Shown here: one piece after another, positions 24,208-32,151 of the stretch
Position numbering within the stretch: position 1 is the stretch's first letter
How the letters are laid out: every line of letters starts with the position of its first letter
NCBI GenBank assembly: GCA_947479915.1
Contig: CANKAU010000004.1
Span: forward strand, 1 to 64,000
DNA: 64,000 nt
Source: Chloroflexota bacterium
GTDB taxonomy: Bacteria; Chloroflexota; Dehalococcoidia; UBA2979
Reading direction: 5' to 3'
Notes under the pieces: model-generated
Database searches by the model: none
What the model was told of the DNA's origin: nothing
Seen by the model: the letters and a program-made list of their open reading frames with translations, nothing else
Program-made: the position numbers and the translations under genes

Positions 24208-24426
24208 ATGCGTCACGACCTGATGGACATCCTCGCGTGCCCGATGTGCAAGGGCGTCCTCACGCTCAGCGCGACCCGCGAAGAGGCCGGTGAGGTAATC
24301 GAGGGGGCGCTCTCCTGCGCCACCTGCAACGAGACCTTCCCGATCACCGATGGCATCCCGAACCTCCTCCCGCCCGACCTGCGTCGCGCGATGGAGGCCG
24401 AGGCCGCCCGACCGAGCATTCACTAA
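24208..24426 (+). CDS. Trm112-family zinc-ribbon protein
   Basis: Small protein of the Trm112/UPF0434 family; eukaryotic members activate methyltransferases, while the bacterial role is less clear. 72 residues: MRHDLMDILACPMCKGVL with the first Cys pair, LSCATCNETFPITDGIPNLL with the second, and a helical end. A GGAGG site precedes the ATG. It is followed after 13 bp by a small membrane protein gene. Confidence 0.88.
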   Translation: MRHDLMDILACPMCKGVLTLSATREEAGEVIEGALSCATCNETFPITDGIPNLLPPDLRRAMEAEAARPSIH

Positions 24427-24439
24427 TGGACGCCCGCTG

Positions 24440-24682
24440 ATGGGTCCCATGACGCAGCAGCGCTCCCGGCTCCTCGGACGCGCGCTGATCGCGATCGCCG
24501 CGCTCCAGCAGATCGCGATCCTGCGGCAGCTCGGCCGGCGCTCGTTCGGGGTCTGGCTGCTGCTCGCGCTGCTCACCGCCCCGCTGTCGGCGCTCCTCGG
24601 CTGGGTCGGGTACACGCTCGTGGTGATGAACTGGGACGACCCCGCGGACTACCCGCCCGCCAAGGACGACCGCACCGCATAG
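24440..24682 (+). CDS. Small two-helix membrane protein
   Basis: 80 residues, unrecognised. It has a basic N-terminus, a helix ALIAIAALQQIAIL, a short basic turn (RQLGRRS), a second helix WLLLALLTAPLSALLGWVGY, and a polar C-terminus (DDPADYPPAKDD). Translation probably follows from the Trm112 gene, whose stop is 13 bp upstream. The start could also be the ATG three codons later. Confidence 0.62.
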   Translation: MGPMTQQRSRLLGRALIAIAALQQIAILRQLGRRSFGVWLLLALLTAPLSALLGWVGYTLVVMNWDDPADYPPAKDDRTA

Positions 24683-24694
24683 CGAACGCCGGAT

Positions 24695-25213
24695 CTAGGC
24701 GCGCTCCCAGCCCACCTCGGCAACCCGCACCACCTCGTCACGCTCCGCCTGCGGGCGCGCGTCGCGCAGCGCGGCAATCGTGCGGCCCAGCAGCGGATGC
24801 AGCACATCGCCCGCGACGTCCGCGAGCGGCACGAGAACGAACGACCGCTCCGCGATCAGGACGTGCGGCACAGTGAGATCCGGCTCGTCGACGGTCTCGC
24901 CCTCGATCAGCGCGATGTCGATGTCGAGCGGGCGCGCAGTCCAGCGCTCGGCGGCGAAGTCGCGCCCGTGTGCCGCCTCGATGCGCTTCGCGAGCACCAG
25001 CAGCGCGCGCGGGGCGAGGTCACTCGGGCCGCTGACCGCGATGTTGAGGAATGCCGGCTGCTCGACCACGCCCCACGGCGGCGTCTCGTACAGCGCCGAC
25101 ACCGCGTCGACCGCGACGCCGCCGGCCCGCAGCTCCTCGATCGCCGCGCGCAGCTGCTCCCGCCGATCGCCGAGGTTCGAGCCAAGCGCGAGGTACACGT
25201 AGCGCGTGGGCAT
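24695..25213 (-). CDS. folK: HPPK, 6-hydroxymethyl-dihydropterin pyrophosphokinase
   Basis: Transfers pyrophosphate from ATP to hydroxymethyl-dihydropterin in folate synthesis. 172 residues with [19 protein letters not shown] at the N-terminus, [15 protein letters not shown], and the signature [18 protein letters not shown] near residue 92. Full length. It lies 17 bp downstream of folP on the same strand. Confidence 0.96.
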   Translation of the reverse strand: MPTRYVYLALGSNLGDRREQLRAAIEELRAGGVAVDAVSALYETPPWGVVEQPAFLNIAVSGPSDLAPRALLVLAKRIEAAHGRDFAAERWTARPLDIDIALIEGETVDEPDLTVPHVLIAERSFVLVPLADVAGDVLHPLLGRTIAALRDARPQAERDEVVRVAEVGWERA

Positions 25214-25230
25214 CGACGTGTCGGAGCGGG

Positions 25231-26127
25231 CTAGGGCAGTACGCCGCGCACGACGGCATCGGAGACGCGCACGACCTGCACCATCTCCTCCACGTCATGC
25301 ACGCGCACGATGTCGACGCCCTGCTGGATGGAGAGCGCGACGGTGGCGGCGGTGCCCCACACGCGCTGCGGCGCGGGGCGATCCACCACGTAGCCGATCG
25401 CGGACTTCCTCGACGTGCCGATGAGAAGCGGCCGGCCGAGGTCACGCAATTCGCCGAGGCGGCGGAGCATGTTGTAGTTCTGCACCGGCCCCCACCCGAA
25501 GCCGAAGCCGGGGTCGAGGATGATCCGGTCGCGCGGCACGCCCGCCATCTCGGCCAGTGCGATGCCGCGCCGCAGTCCGTTGCGAATGTCCTCGATCACG
25601 TCGCCGCCGAACTCGCGGCCTCGCTGGTTGTGCATGATCACGACCGGCACGTCCGCCTTCGCCACGGTGGCCGCCATGTCGGGGTCGCCCTGCAGCCCGG
25701 TGACGTCGTTCACGGCATCCGCGCCCGCGTTGATCGCGCGCAGGGCGACCGAGGCCTTCGTGGTGTCCACCGTGATCGGGGTACCTCGAACCGCGCGACG
25801 CACGGCGCCGAGGACGAGCGACAGCCGATCCCACTCATCGTCCGCGTCCACGGGGGCGAACTCCGGGCGCGTCGACTCGGCGCCGATGTCGATGATGTCC
25901 GCGCCGGCCTCGACCATCGCGCGCGCGCGGGCGGCAGCCCCCGCGGGGTCGGGGATGCCGTCGCCGGAGAAGGAGTCAGGCGTCGCGTTGATGACGCCCA
26001 TGACGAAGGTGCGGGTGCCCCACACGAAGCGTGTCTTGCCGATCTGCATGGGCGCGGGGGCCTCGCCCCCGAACGGGAGCATGCGGCCCACGGCGGGCGG
26101 AGTCGGATCCGGCCTAAACCACTTCAA
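25231..26127 (-). CDS. folP: Dihydropteroate synthase
   Basis: Joins p-aminobenzoate and dihydropterin pyrophosphate. The TIM-barrel motifs are complete: [58 protein letters not shown] and [12 protein letters not shown]. The start is uncertain. TTG 26127 overlaps the JAMM gene by 14 bp and has an AAGAAGAG upstream; ATG 26082 or ATG 26049 would give proteins closer to the usual DHPS N-terminus. Between the JAMM gene and folK in one leftward unit. Confidence 0.94.
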   Translation of the reverse strand: MKWFRPDPTPPAVGRMLPFGGEAPAPMQIGKTRFVWGTRTFVMGVINATPDSFSGDGIPDPAGAAARARAMVEAGADIIDIGAESTRPEFAPVDADDEWDRLSLVLGAVRRAVRGTPITVDTTKASVALRAINAGADAVNDVTGLQGDPDMAATVAKADVPVVIMHNQRGREFGGDVIEDIRNGLRRGIALAEMAGVPRDRIILDPGFGFGWGPVQNYNMLRRLGELRDLGRPLLIGTSRKSAIGYVVDRPAPQRVWGTAATVALSIQQGVDIVRVHDVEEMVQVVRVSDAVVRGVLP

Positions 26128-26545
26128 TGGGCTCTTCTTCGATCACGCCGCCCTGGCGGATGTGGTAGGCGCGCACGTCCGCCTCCTCGTGCTCCAGCGA
26201 GACGAGGATGTAGAACGTCCCGGGGAACATCGGCTCCTGCTCGACCTCACCCGGCGGGAAGAACGCCATGCGCACGTCCGTCGGCGAGGGCCGCGCCGGC
26301 GATGCGACGTGTGAGTGGTAGATCGAGAACAGCGTCTCGCCCTCGTCGTCGCGCTGCCGCTCCAGGCGCATCATCTGCACCGGGTTCATCTCGTAGCGGT
26401 ACGGGCTCGCGGCGCTGTTGCCCACCCGGTGCACCGCGATCGGCACGCCGTCCTTCGCGTGCACCATCCCGCACGCCTCGTTCGGCAGGTCCTCGCGGGC
26501 ATGGGCGACCATCTCATCGATGATGGCGCGGGGGATGCGAGGCAT
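26114..26545 (-). CDS. JAMM/MPN metallopeptidase (Mec-like)
   Basis: Zinc peptidase of the family that includes mycobacterial Mec (Rv1334), which releases cysteine from the CysO carrier. 143 residues: NEACGMVHA with the catalytic Glu near residue 22, and the JAMM motif YHSHVASPARPSPTDV near residues 77-91. Given the three sulfur carriers with residues beyond Gly-Gly and the cysteine synthases upstream, the likely jobs are trimming the carriers and releasing the amino acid. A terminator and an antisense gene separate it from cysM, so it may have its own promoter. Confidence 0.9.
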   Translation of the reverse strand: MPRIPRAIIDEMVAHAREDLPNEACGMVHAKDGVPIAVHRVGNSAASPYRYEMNPVQMMRLERQRDDEGETLFSIYHSHVASPARPSPTDVRMAFFPPGEVEQEPMFPGTFYILVSLEHEEADVRAYHIRQGGVIEEEPIEVV

Positions 26546-26671
26546 GAAGCCGCCTTTCGAGGACACAGGGAGCGTGCGAGCACCGATCTTCGTTCGTGCG
26601 GTCGTCCGACTCAATCCCCCGCGATTCGCAAGGGATCTGGCGCTCCGCTGAAAGTCGCGAAAAATAACAAA

Positions 26672-26689
26672 CGGCCCCTGATGAGGCCG
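26672..26689 (-). terminator. Terminator at the end of the sulfur operon
   Basis: Minus strand CGGCC-N8-GGCCG followed by TTTGTTATTTTT, a clear U-rich tail. It lies 380 bp beyond the cysM stop, past an oppositely oriented gene, and 127 bp before the JAMM start. The remainder of 26546-26760 is the divergent upstream region of the JAMM and zinc-ribbon genes. Confidence 0.65.
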
Positions 26690-26760
26690 CCCGGCCTGCC
26701 GATAATCCACCCGGGAGAGTCCTGCCTCACGGGCCTGTCCCACCGGGGGGAGCGTTCGCC

Positions 26761-27051
26761 ATGCAAGCGATGATCTGCGACGCCTGCCGTCGCCCGATGG
26801 AGCGCGAGGGCTTCGAACTCTCGCTGCTGCGCGCGGCGGTGGTCCACACGCCGGGAGAGATCCCGCACCTGACCAACGTCACCGGCAACAACGGCGTGCA
26901 CTCCGCGTCGCTGTGCCTGCGGTGCGGCGAGCGCCTGAGCGCCATCATCCGCGCGAAGCTCCAGGATCCCTGCCCCACCTGCGAGATCGCCCCGCTCGCC
27001 GCGGGCGACGCCCGCACCGAGGAGCGCCTGCAGCGGCGGCGCGTCGGCTAA
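26761..27051 (+). CDS. Small protein with three Cys-x2-Cys pairs
   Basis: 96 residues, not recognised beyond its zinc-ribbon look: MICDACRRPMEREG at the start, LCLRCGERLSAIIRAK near residue 58, and DPCPTCEIAPL near residue 76. GGGGGGAG lies about 8 nt before the ATG. It is the only rightward gene in the 24.7-38.8 kb leftward block and is antisense to any transcript running from cysM to the terminator at 26672. Confidence 0.68.
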   Translation: MQAMICDACRRPMEREGFELSLLRAAVVHTPGEIPHLTNVTGNNGVHSASLCLRCGERLSAIIRAKLQDPCPTCEIAPLAAGDARTEERLQRRRVG

Positions 27052-27070
27052 CGCCGCCCGCGCCGGCCTC

Positions 27071-28006
27071 CTACCACCACATCTTCTCGGCGACGCGCTC
27101 GGCGATGTCTGCGTAGTTGCGGCTCCACAGGCCGGTCGAGAGGTACTTCCACCCACCGTCGGCGAGCAGGCAAACGACCTGCCCTGACTCCATGCGCTCG
27201 GCAGTGCGCTGCGCGGCACGCACAGCGGATCCCGCCGAGATGCCGGCAAAGATGCCCGTCCGCGCCGTCAGTTCCTTCGTCGTCGCGAACGACGTCTCGG
27301 AGTCGACCACGATCCGGCCATCCAGCACGGTGTCGTCGAAGACCGGCGGGATGTAGCCATCCTCGAGGGCGCGCAGGCCCTGGACCATGTCGCCGGGGTG
27401 GGGCGCCGCCGCGATCACGCGGATCCCGGGGTTGTATTCCTTCAGCCGTCGGCCGACGCCGGTGAGCGTGCCACCGGTGCCGAGGCCCGCGACGAAGGCG
27501 TTCAGGTTCGGCAGGTCGCGGATGATCTCCGGGCCGGTGGTCTCGTAGTGCGCGCGCGGGTTCTCAGTGTTCTCGTACTGGAACGGCATGAACCAGTCCG
27601 GATGCTGGGCCGCGATCTCCGTCGCCATCTTCACGGAGCCGTTGGTGCCCAGGTCGCCCGGCGAGTAGATGATCTCCGCGCCGAACGCTTCGAGGAGATA
27701 GACGCGCTCCTCGGACACGGCGTCAGGCAGCACCACCTTCACGGGGTAGCCGCGCAGCTGGCCGATCATGGCGAGCGCGATGCCGGTGTTGCCGGAGGTC
27801 GGTTCGAGGATCGTCTGGCCGGGCTTCAGCTTCCCGGCGCGCTCGGCCTCGTCGATCATGAAGAGGGCGATGCGATCCTTCACGGAGCCGGAGGGGTTCT
27901 GCCCTTCGAGCTTGGCCCAGATCTCCACGCGCGGGTTGGGCGACATCACGGAGATGTCCACCAGTGGCGTGTTGCCGATCAGGTCCAGCACGCTCGCGTA
28001 CTTCAT
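27071..28006 (-). CDS. cysM: Cysteine synthase CysM (sulfur-carrier-dependent type)
   Basis: PLP enzyme of the O-acetylserine/O-phosphoserine sulfhydrylase family. 311 residues. The PLP lysine is in NPSGSVKDRIALF near residue 44, the phosphate loop is PTSGNTGIAL, and GTGGTLTGVG binds the cofactor phosphate. The C-terminus GGWKYLSTGLW with a final aromatic pair resembles mycobacterial CysM, which uses thiocarboxylated CysO. The adjacent ThiS-like gene supports that reading. ATG 28006 has AGAAGA upstream. Confidence 0.92.
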   Translation of the reverse strand: MKYASVLDLIGNTPLVDISVMSPNPRVEIWAKLEGQNPSGSVKDRIALFMIDEAERAGKLKPGQTILEPTSGNTGIALAMIGQLRGYPVKVVLPDAVSEERVYLLEAFGAEIIYSPGDLGTNGSVKMATEIAAQHPDWFMPFQYENTENPRAHYETTGPEIIRDLPNLNAFVAGLGTGGTLTGVGRRLKEYNPGIRVIAAAPHPGDMVQGLRALEDGYIPPVFDDTVLDGRIVVDSETSFATTKELTARTGIFAGISAGSAVRAAQRTAERMESGQVVCLLADGGWKYLSTGLWSRNYADIAERVAEKMWW

Positions 28007-28027
28007 GTTCTTCTCTTCTTGGCCTCG

Positions 28028-28045
28028 CGCCGGGCACACCCGGCG
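28028..28045. other. Intergenic hairpin between carrier gene and cysM
   Basis: Perfect 7-bp stem CGCCGGG with a CACA loop, 22 bp before the cysM start, in the 75-bp gap after the first sulfur carrier gene. No T-run. It may set relative expression within the operon. Confidence 0.4.
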
Positions 28046-28081
28046 GGCCGCTCCACGCCCGCGCGCAGCGAATGACTCGGG

Positions 28082-28360
28082 CTAGTTGCCGCCGGCCAGC
28101 GCCGGGAGGAACGAGACGACGTCACCGTCCTTGATCGAGGTGTCCTTGCCGCCGAGGTAGCGGACATCCTCGTCGTTCAGGTAGATGTTCACGAAGCGCA
28201 GGAGCTCGCCCTTGTCGTCCGTGATGCGCCCGGCGAACCCGGGGTAGTCACGGTCGATGTTGTCGATGAGCTCACGGATCGTGCCGCCGTCCGCCTTGAA
28301 TTCGCGCTGGCCGTTGACGGCCTGCTGGATCACGGACGTGACGTTCACGGTCACGGGCAT
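28082..28360 (-). CDS. Ubiquitin-like sulfur carrier 1 (CysO-like), precursor form
   Basis: Beta-grasp sulfur carrier of the MoaD/ThiS/CysO family. 92 residues with RFVNIYLNDEDVRYLGGKD near residue 55 and the C-terminus LPALAGGN. Active carriers end in Gly-Gly; here an extra Asn follows, so one residue must be removed before adenylation. The JAMM peptidase at 26114 is the obvious candidate. The E1-like gene is upstream and cysM downstream, matching the mycobacterial mec-cysO-cysM set. Confidence 0.9.
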   Translation of the reverse strand: MPVTVNVTSVIQQAVNGQREFKADGGTIRELIDNIDRDYPGFAGRITDDKGELLRFVNIYLNDEDVRYLGGKDTSIKDGDVVSFLPALAGGN

Positions 28361-28430
28361 GGAGTGGTCCCTTCTGCTCGCGCTCTTTGAACGCGGATGC
28401 GTGCGCGCGTCAGTCGCGCCCGCCTGGTGC

Positions 28431-28455
28431 GGCCGGGAGCGCGAGGCTCCCGGCC
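28431..28455. other. Intergenic hairpin between moeB-like gene and carrier 1
   Basis: Perfect 10-bp stem GGCCGGGAGC with a 5-nt loop in the 108-bp gap. No T-run follows on the minus strand, so partial termination or mRNA protection is possible rather than clean termination. Confidence 0.45.
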
Positions 28456-28468
28456 CGTGTCCTCAGGA

Positions 28469-29332
28469 CTAGTGCGTGTTCACAAACGTGCCGTCCGGCA
28501 TGACGATCGGCGGCGAGCCGCAGAAGGCGTCGTAGTCGATCAGCTCAGTCACCGTCGGGTGGTCGCCGCAGAGCGGGCAGCTCGGGTCGCGGCGCACCTT
28601 CATGGTGCGGAACTCCATGGTCAGCGCGTCGATGAGCAGCAGGCGGTTCACCAGCGGGTTGCCCACGCCGAGGATCTGCTTGAACACCTCCGTCGCCTGG
28701 ATCGAGCCGACGATGCCGGTGATCGCACCCAGGACACCGGCCTCCGCGCACGAGGGCACCAGGCCCGGGGGCGGGGGATCCGGGTAGAGGCAGCGGTAGC
28801 AGCCGGAGCCCGGCTTGTAGACCGTGGCCTGCCCGTCGAAGAGCAGGATCGCGCCGTCCACCAGCGTCTTGCCGGCCAGATAGCACGCGTCGTTCACCAG
28901 GTAGCGCGTCGCGAAGTTGTCCGCGCCGTTCACCACGATGTCGTACTGGCTGATGATCTCCATCGCGTTGTCGGACGTGATCGGCAGCGGGTGGCCGACG
29001 ACCTCGACGTTCGGGTTGTGCGCGAGGAGCGTCTCCTTCGCGGACTGGAGCTTCGGCCGCCCGATGTCGTCCGTCTGGTGCAGCACCTGGCGCTGGAGGT
29101 TCGACAGGTCGACCGTGTCGAACTCGCAGATGCCGATGGTGCCCACGCCCGCGAGCGCCAAGTACAGCGCGACCGGCCCGCCGAGGCCGCCCGCACCGAT
29201 CACCAGCACCTTCGCGTTACGCAGCTTGCGCTGACCCTGCGGCCCGACCTGCGCCATGATGATGTGACGCGAGTACCGCATCACTTCCTCGGGCGACAGC
29301 GCCGCGCTATTCGTCTTCGGCTGATCCACCAT
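28469..29332 (-). CDS. moeB: E1-like activating enzyme for sulfur carriers (MoeB/ThiF family)
   Basis: Adenylates the C-terminus of ubiquitin-like sulfur carriers. 287 residues: YSRHIIMAQVGPQGQRKL, nucleotide loop VLVIGAGGLGGPVALY near residue 45, NLQRQVLHQTDDIGRPK, and zinc ligands GCYRCLYP and SCPLCGDHP. There is no C-terminal rhodanese domain (MoeZ proteins have about 390 residues), so the sulfur source must be another protein or sulfide. It starts 2 bp after the stop of carrier 2, indicating coupled translation. Confidence 0.93.
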   Translation of the reverse strand: MVDQPKTNSAALSPEEVMRYSRHIIMAQVGPQGQRKLRNAKVLVIGAGGLGGPVALYLALAGVGTIGICEFDTVDLSNLQRQVLHQTDDIGRPKLQSAKETLLAHNPNVEVVGHPLPITSDNAMEIISQYDIVVNGADNFATRYLVNDACYLAGKTLVDGAILLFDGQATVYKPGSGCYRCLYPDPPPPGLVPSCAEAGVLGAITGIVGSIQATEVFKQILGVGNPLVNRLLLIDALTMEFRTMKVRRDPSCPLCGDHPTVTELIDYDAFCGSPPIVMPDGTFVNTH

Positions 29333-29334
29333 CG

Positions 29335-29619
29335 CTACGCTCCCGATCCACCCGCAAGGGCGGGAATCACTGCTACTTGATCGCCGTCCGCCACCAGAGT
29401 GGCGATCCCATCCAGGTCGTGAATCTCCTGGTTGTTCAGATAGATGTTGATGTGCGTCGGCACGTGCCGCTCGCGGTCGTACACCAGGTCGCCGAAGCCG
29501 GGGAAGCGCGCCTCCACCGCATCCAGCACCTCGCCCACGTTCGCGCCATCGACCTCCACGTACTCGCGGTTCGCCGTCAGGCGGCGGAACGGCGAGGGAA
29601 TGTACACGCTCACACTCAT
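29335..29619 (-). CDS. Ubiquitin-like sulfur carrier 2, precursor form
   Basis: 94-residue MoaD/ThiS/CysO-type protein: MSVSVYIPSPFRRLTANREY, FGDLVYDRERHVPTHINIYL, and the C-terminus IPALAGGSGA. Three residues follow the Gly-Gly, more than in the two sister carriers, so maturation by a peptidase is needed. Its core is more divergent than carriers 1 and 3. Placed between cysK and the E1-like gene with gaps of 12 and 2 bp. Confidence 0.9.
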   Translation of the reverse strand: MSVSVYIPSPFRRLTANREYVEVDGANVGEVLDAVEARFPGFGDLVYDRERHVPTHINIYLNNQEIHDLDGIATLVADGDQVAVIPALAGGSGA

Positions 29620-29631
29620 ATCAACCCCGGA

Positions 29632-30573
29632 CTACAGCGCAACGCTCAGGTAGCGCTCGCCGGTGTCACACAGCATCGTCACCACGGTCTTGCCGGGGCC
29701 GATCTGCTTCGCCACCTCAACCGCGGCCCACACGTTCGCGCCCGACGACACACCGACGAGGAGTCCCTCCTCGCGGGCCAGCCGGCGCGTCATGGCGAAG
29801 GCGTCCTCGTCACGGACGCCCATGACCTCGTCGTACACGCTGCGGTTGAGGACACTCGGCACGAACGACGCGCCAATGCCCTGGATCGCGTGGATGCCCG
29901 CACGCCCGCCCTGCAGCACCGGAGCGCGCGAGGGCTCGACCGCGACCACCCGGATCGCCAGCCCGGCGCCTCGCAGCACCTCGCCGACGCCGGTAATCGT
30001 ACCGCCCGTCCCCACTCCAGCGACGAAGGCGTCCACCTTGCCCCCGGTGGCCGCGAGGATCTCGGGCCCGGTGGTCTGCCGGTGGATCTCCGGGTTGGCG
30101 GGGTTGTCGAACTGCTGCGGCATGAAGTAGCCGTGCTTCTTCACGAGCTCCTGCGCGGCGAAGACGGCGCCCGTCATGCCCTCCAGCGCGGGAGTCAGGA
30201 CGAGGTCCGCGCCCAGCCGCTCCAGCATGCGGCGACGCTCCACGCTCATGTCCTCCGGCATCGTCAGGACCAGGTGGTAGCCCTTCGTGGCCGCGACCAT
30301 GGCGAGGCCGATGCCGGTGTTGCCGGAAGTCGGCTCCACCAGCGTGTCGCCGGGCTTGATCGCGCCGGCCGCCTCGGCCGCCTCGATCATCGCGAGGGCG
30401 ATGCGATCCTTCACGGAGCCGCCCGGGTTGAACACCTCGAACTTGCCGAGCACCTCGGCGGCGCCTTCGGGCACCACGCGGTGCAGGCGGACAAGCGGCG
30501 TCCGCCCGATCAGGTCGAGGACGGAGTCCGCAATCGCGGGCTTGTGCGTGTTCAGGTCAGTCTGCTCGGTCAT
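29632..30573 (-). CDS. cysK: Cysteine synthase CysK
   Basis: PLP-dependent O-acetylserine sulfhydrylase. 313 residues; PLP lysine in NPGGSVKDRIALAM near residue 55, PTSGNTGIGLAM, GTGGTITGVGEVL, and the CysK-type end CDTGERYLS. This end separates it from the CysM-like enzyme at 27071. ATG 30573 has GGAG upstream; a longer start at 30594 is possible. It follows an Rrf2-type regulator by 24 bp, as in CymR-type cysteine regulation. Confidence 0.93.
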   Translation of the reverse strand: MTEQTDLNTHKPAIADSVLDLIGRTPLVRLHRVVPEGAAEVLGKFEVFNPGGSVKDRIALAMIEAAEAAGAIKPGDTLVEPTSGNTGIGLAMVAATKGYHLVLTMPEDMSVERRRMLERLGADLVLTPALEGMTGAVFAAQELVKKHGYFMPQQFDNPANPEIHRQTTGPEILAATGGKVDAFVAGVGTGGTITGVGEVLRGAGLAIRVVAVEPSRAPVLQGGRAGIHAIQGIGASFVPSVLNRSVYDEVMGVRDEDAFAMTRRLAREEGLLVGVSSGANVWAAVEVAKQIGPGKTVVTMLCDTGERYLSVAL

Positions 30574-30597
30574 CTCACTCCACCGCTCGCGCACGCC

Positions 30598-31044
30598 TTA
30601 GATGACGTATCGCGCTGCGGTCGCCCGCTCACGCTCGTGCTCTCGTTCGTGTTCCACCAGGTCTGCCAGCGACACGGACGCGAGCTTCGCGCGCATGTCG
30701 TCGTAAATCTCCTGCCAGACCCAGTCCTGCCCGCAGATCGCCTCCTCCTGCGGGTCGTCGTTCTCCAGGCACTGCATCGGCGCCAGCGACCCCTCAAGGC
30801 TCTCCAGCAGGTGGAGAAGGCAGATCTCGTCCGGCGTCTTCGCGAGCTGGTGACCACCGGCGGGGCCGCGGGTGCTGCGGATGAAGCCATCGCGGCGCAG
30901 CTGCGCCAGCAGGTGGTCCAGGTACGCCTCGGGGATCTGGCGGCGCCGCGCGATCTCGGCGCGCTGCACGGGGCCTTCGCCCTCGTGCTTCGCGAGGTCG
31001 ATCATCGCGCGGACGCCGTAGTCGCCCTTGGTGCTGAGCAGCAT
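30598..31044 (-). CDS. Rrf2-family regulator (CymR/IscR-like)
   Basis: Winged-helix repressor. 148 residues begin MLLSTKGDYGVRAMIDLAKH, then AEIARRRQIPEAYLDHLLAQL (recognition region) and RSTRGPAGGHQLAK (wing). Two cysteines, MQCLENDD and EEAICGQDW, lie where IscR has its cluster ligands but with only two Cys, so cluster binding is doubtful. Beside cysK it resembles CymR, which senses O-acetylserine through CysK. It has a promoter with a dyad at 31098-31122. Confidence 0.9.
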   Translation of the reverse strand: MLLSTKGDYGVRAMIDLAKHEGEGPVQRAEIARRRQIPEAYLDHLLAQLRRDGFIRSTRGPAGGHQLAKTPDEICLLHLLESLEGSLAPMQCLENDDPQEEAICGQDWVWQEIYDDMRAKLASVSLADLVEHEREHERERATAARYVI

Positions 31045-31097
31045 CGGAGTGCTTCCCGCCGCCGAGGTGCCGTCGCTCGCCGCGAGCGCTCGGTATT

Positions 31098-31122
31098 CTC
31101 GACCATTCGAGTCAACATTGTA
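31098..31122 (-). promoter_or_regulatory. Promoter and operator of the Rrf2 gene
   Basis: Minus strand TGCTACAAT, an extended -10 element with TACAAT at 31122-31117. A perfect 5-bp dyad, CTCGA-ATGG-TCGAG (31111-31098), lies over the expected start of transcription, well placed for self-repression. No good -35 box is seen. Confidence 0.5.
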
Positions 31123-31141
31123 GCAGAAGCCGCTGTCGGCG

Positions 31142-31501
31142 CTACCCCCCCGGGGTACTTTTCTGCGAAGTGCCTCGAATCGCACCGCCCATGGCCAGCA
31201 GCCCGGCGATCATCAACGGCACGCCGATCGAGAACAGCGCGAGCACCCCGGTGACCAGCATCATGGCCCCGGCCGAGGCGAGCAGCCGGGGCGACACGCG
31301 CCACGCGCCAAGCCCGCACACGACCGCCTGCCCGACGAGGATCGCCGCGACCACCGCGACGTAGGCCCAGGCGCCCTCGCTCGCGATATCCACCGCACCC
31401 TGCGCAATCAGCACGAGGTACACCACCGCGATCGCGCCCGAGGCCAGCGAGGCGGCCAGGCCGAGGATCGACGGCCGGCGGCGCGCCGGGCCCACCGCCA
31501 C
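31142..31501 (-). CDS. Small multi-span membrane protein
   Basis: 119 residues with four predicted helices (about 12-33, 43-63, 72-90, 93-108), unrecognised. GTG 31501 lies 3 bp after the stop of sulfur carrier 3, so translation is likely coupled. Being inside the operon it might carry a sulfur compound or anchor something, but nothing in the sequence shows this. Confidence 0.65.
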   Translation of the reverse strand: MAVGPARRRPSILGLAASLASGAIAVVYLVLIAQGAVDIASEGAWAYVAVVAAILVGQAVVCGLGAWRVSPRLLASAGAMMLVTGVLALFSIGVPLMIAGLLAMGGAIRGTSQKSTPGG

Positions 31502-31504
31502 CGG

Positions 31505-31783
31505 CTAGTTGCCGCCCGCGACCGCCGGGACGATCGAGACCTCGTCACCGTCCTTGAGGGCGGTCGTGAGGCCGTCGAGGAATCGGACGTCCTCGCCGTT
31601 GACGTAGATGTTCACGAAGCGGCGCAGCTCGCCGCCGTCGTCCAGCAGGCGCTCCTGCATCCCGGGGAAGGCGCCCTCCAGGGACGCGACCACGCCGCGG
31701 AGGTCGCTGGGGTCGGCCGCGTAGGTGTCCTGGTCGCCGGTCAGGCCACGGAGCGGGGTCGGGATCTTCACGTTCACAGCCAT
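31505..31783 (-). CDS. Ubiquitin-like sulfur carrier 3, precursor form
   Basis: 92-residue CysO/ThiS-type protein: MAVNVKIPTPLRGLTGDQD, RRFVNIYVNGEDVRFLDG near residue 55, and the C-terminus VPAVAGGN. As in carrier 1, one Asn follows Gly-Gly. It is the carrier closest to the ThrC-like and NIL genes, under the S-box, so it is the best candidate for a methionine-branch sulfur donor. Similarity to carrier 1 suggests duplication. Confidence 0.9.
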   Translation of the reverse strand: MAVNVKIPTPLRGLTGDQDTYAADPSDLRGVVASLEGAFPGMQERLLDDGGELRRFVNIYVNGEDVRFLDGLTTALKDGDEVSIVPAVAGGN

Positions 31784-31895
31784 CGAATCGGTCCTTCCAA
31801 CACGTTCAGTCGTTTGTTGCGCGAGCCCTCAGGGCCCGCAGGTCTGGAGCGAGGCGGGCCGGGTATCCCCGGCGTGCGCCCCAGGAGAAGTGCGC

Positions 31896-32141
31896 CTAAC
31901 CCTCGACGATGTCGCCGAGCGTCGCTTCGTCGACGCGCACACCCTTGTCGCGCGCCCACTGGAGCGCGCGCTCGATCTCGTCTTCCTCGCCGGTCAACTC
32001 GAGGATCACGAAGCCCGCCGTGGGACCGACGTCCGCCATGCGGACATCGGTCACCACCGCGAACTGGTGGCCCATGTTGTAGACCAGCGGTTCCTTGATC
32101 AGTTGCTGGCTGTAGGTCAGCCGCACGTGCTTCGTTGCCAT
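31896..32141 (-). CDS. Stand-alone NIL-domain protein
   Basis: 81 residues making one NIL domain, the ACT-like module that binds methionine at the end of MetN transporters and also occurs in proteins needed for homocysteine formation in methanogens. Motifs: VRLTYSQQLIKEPLVYNM, FVILELTGEEDEIERAL and a final VRVDEATLGDI strand-helix. No ferredoxin domain is fused. It follows the ThrC-like gene by 10 bp, which ties that enzyme to methionine. Confidence 0.88.
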   Translation of the reverse strand: MATKHVRLTYSQQLIKEPLVYNMGHQFAVVTDVRMADVGPTAGFVILELTGEEDEIERALQWARDKGVRVDEATLGDIVEG

Positions 32142-32151
32142 GTACTGTCCC

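Noticed and set aside
26695..26760. CGGGAGAGTCC element upstream of the zinc-ribbon gene, resembling the start of a glycine riboswitch
   Set aside because: The second conserved part (GCCGAAGG-GCAA) is missing; the region forms only ordinary GC hairpins.
28028..28455. Operon hairpins as riboswitches before cysM and carrier 1
   Set aside because: Simple perfect stems without conserved single-stranded motifs; kept only as hairpins.
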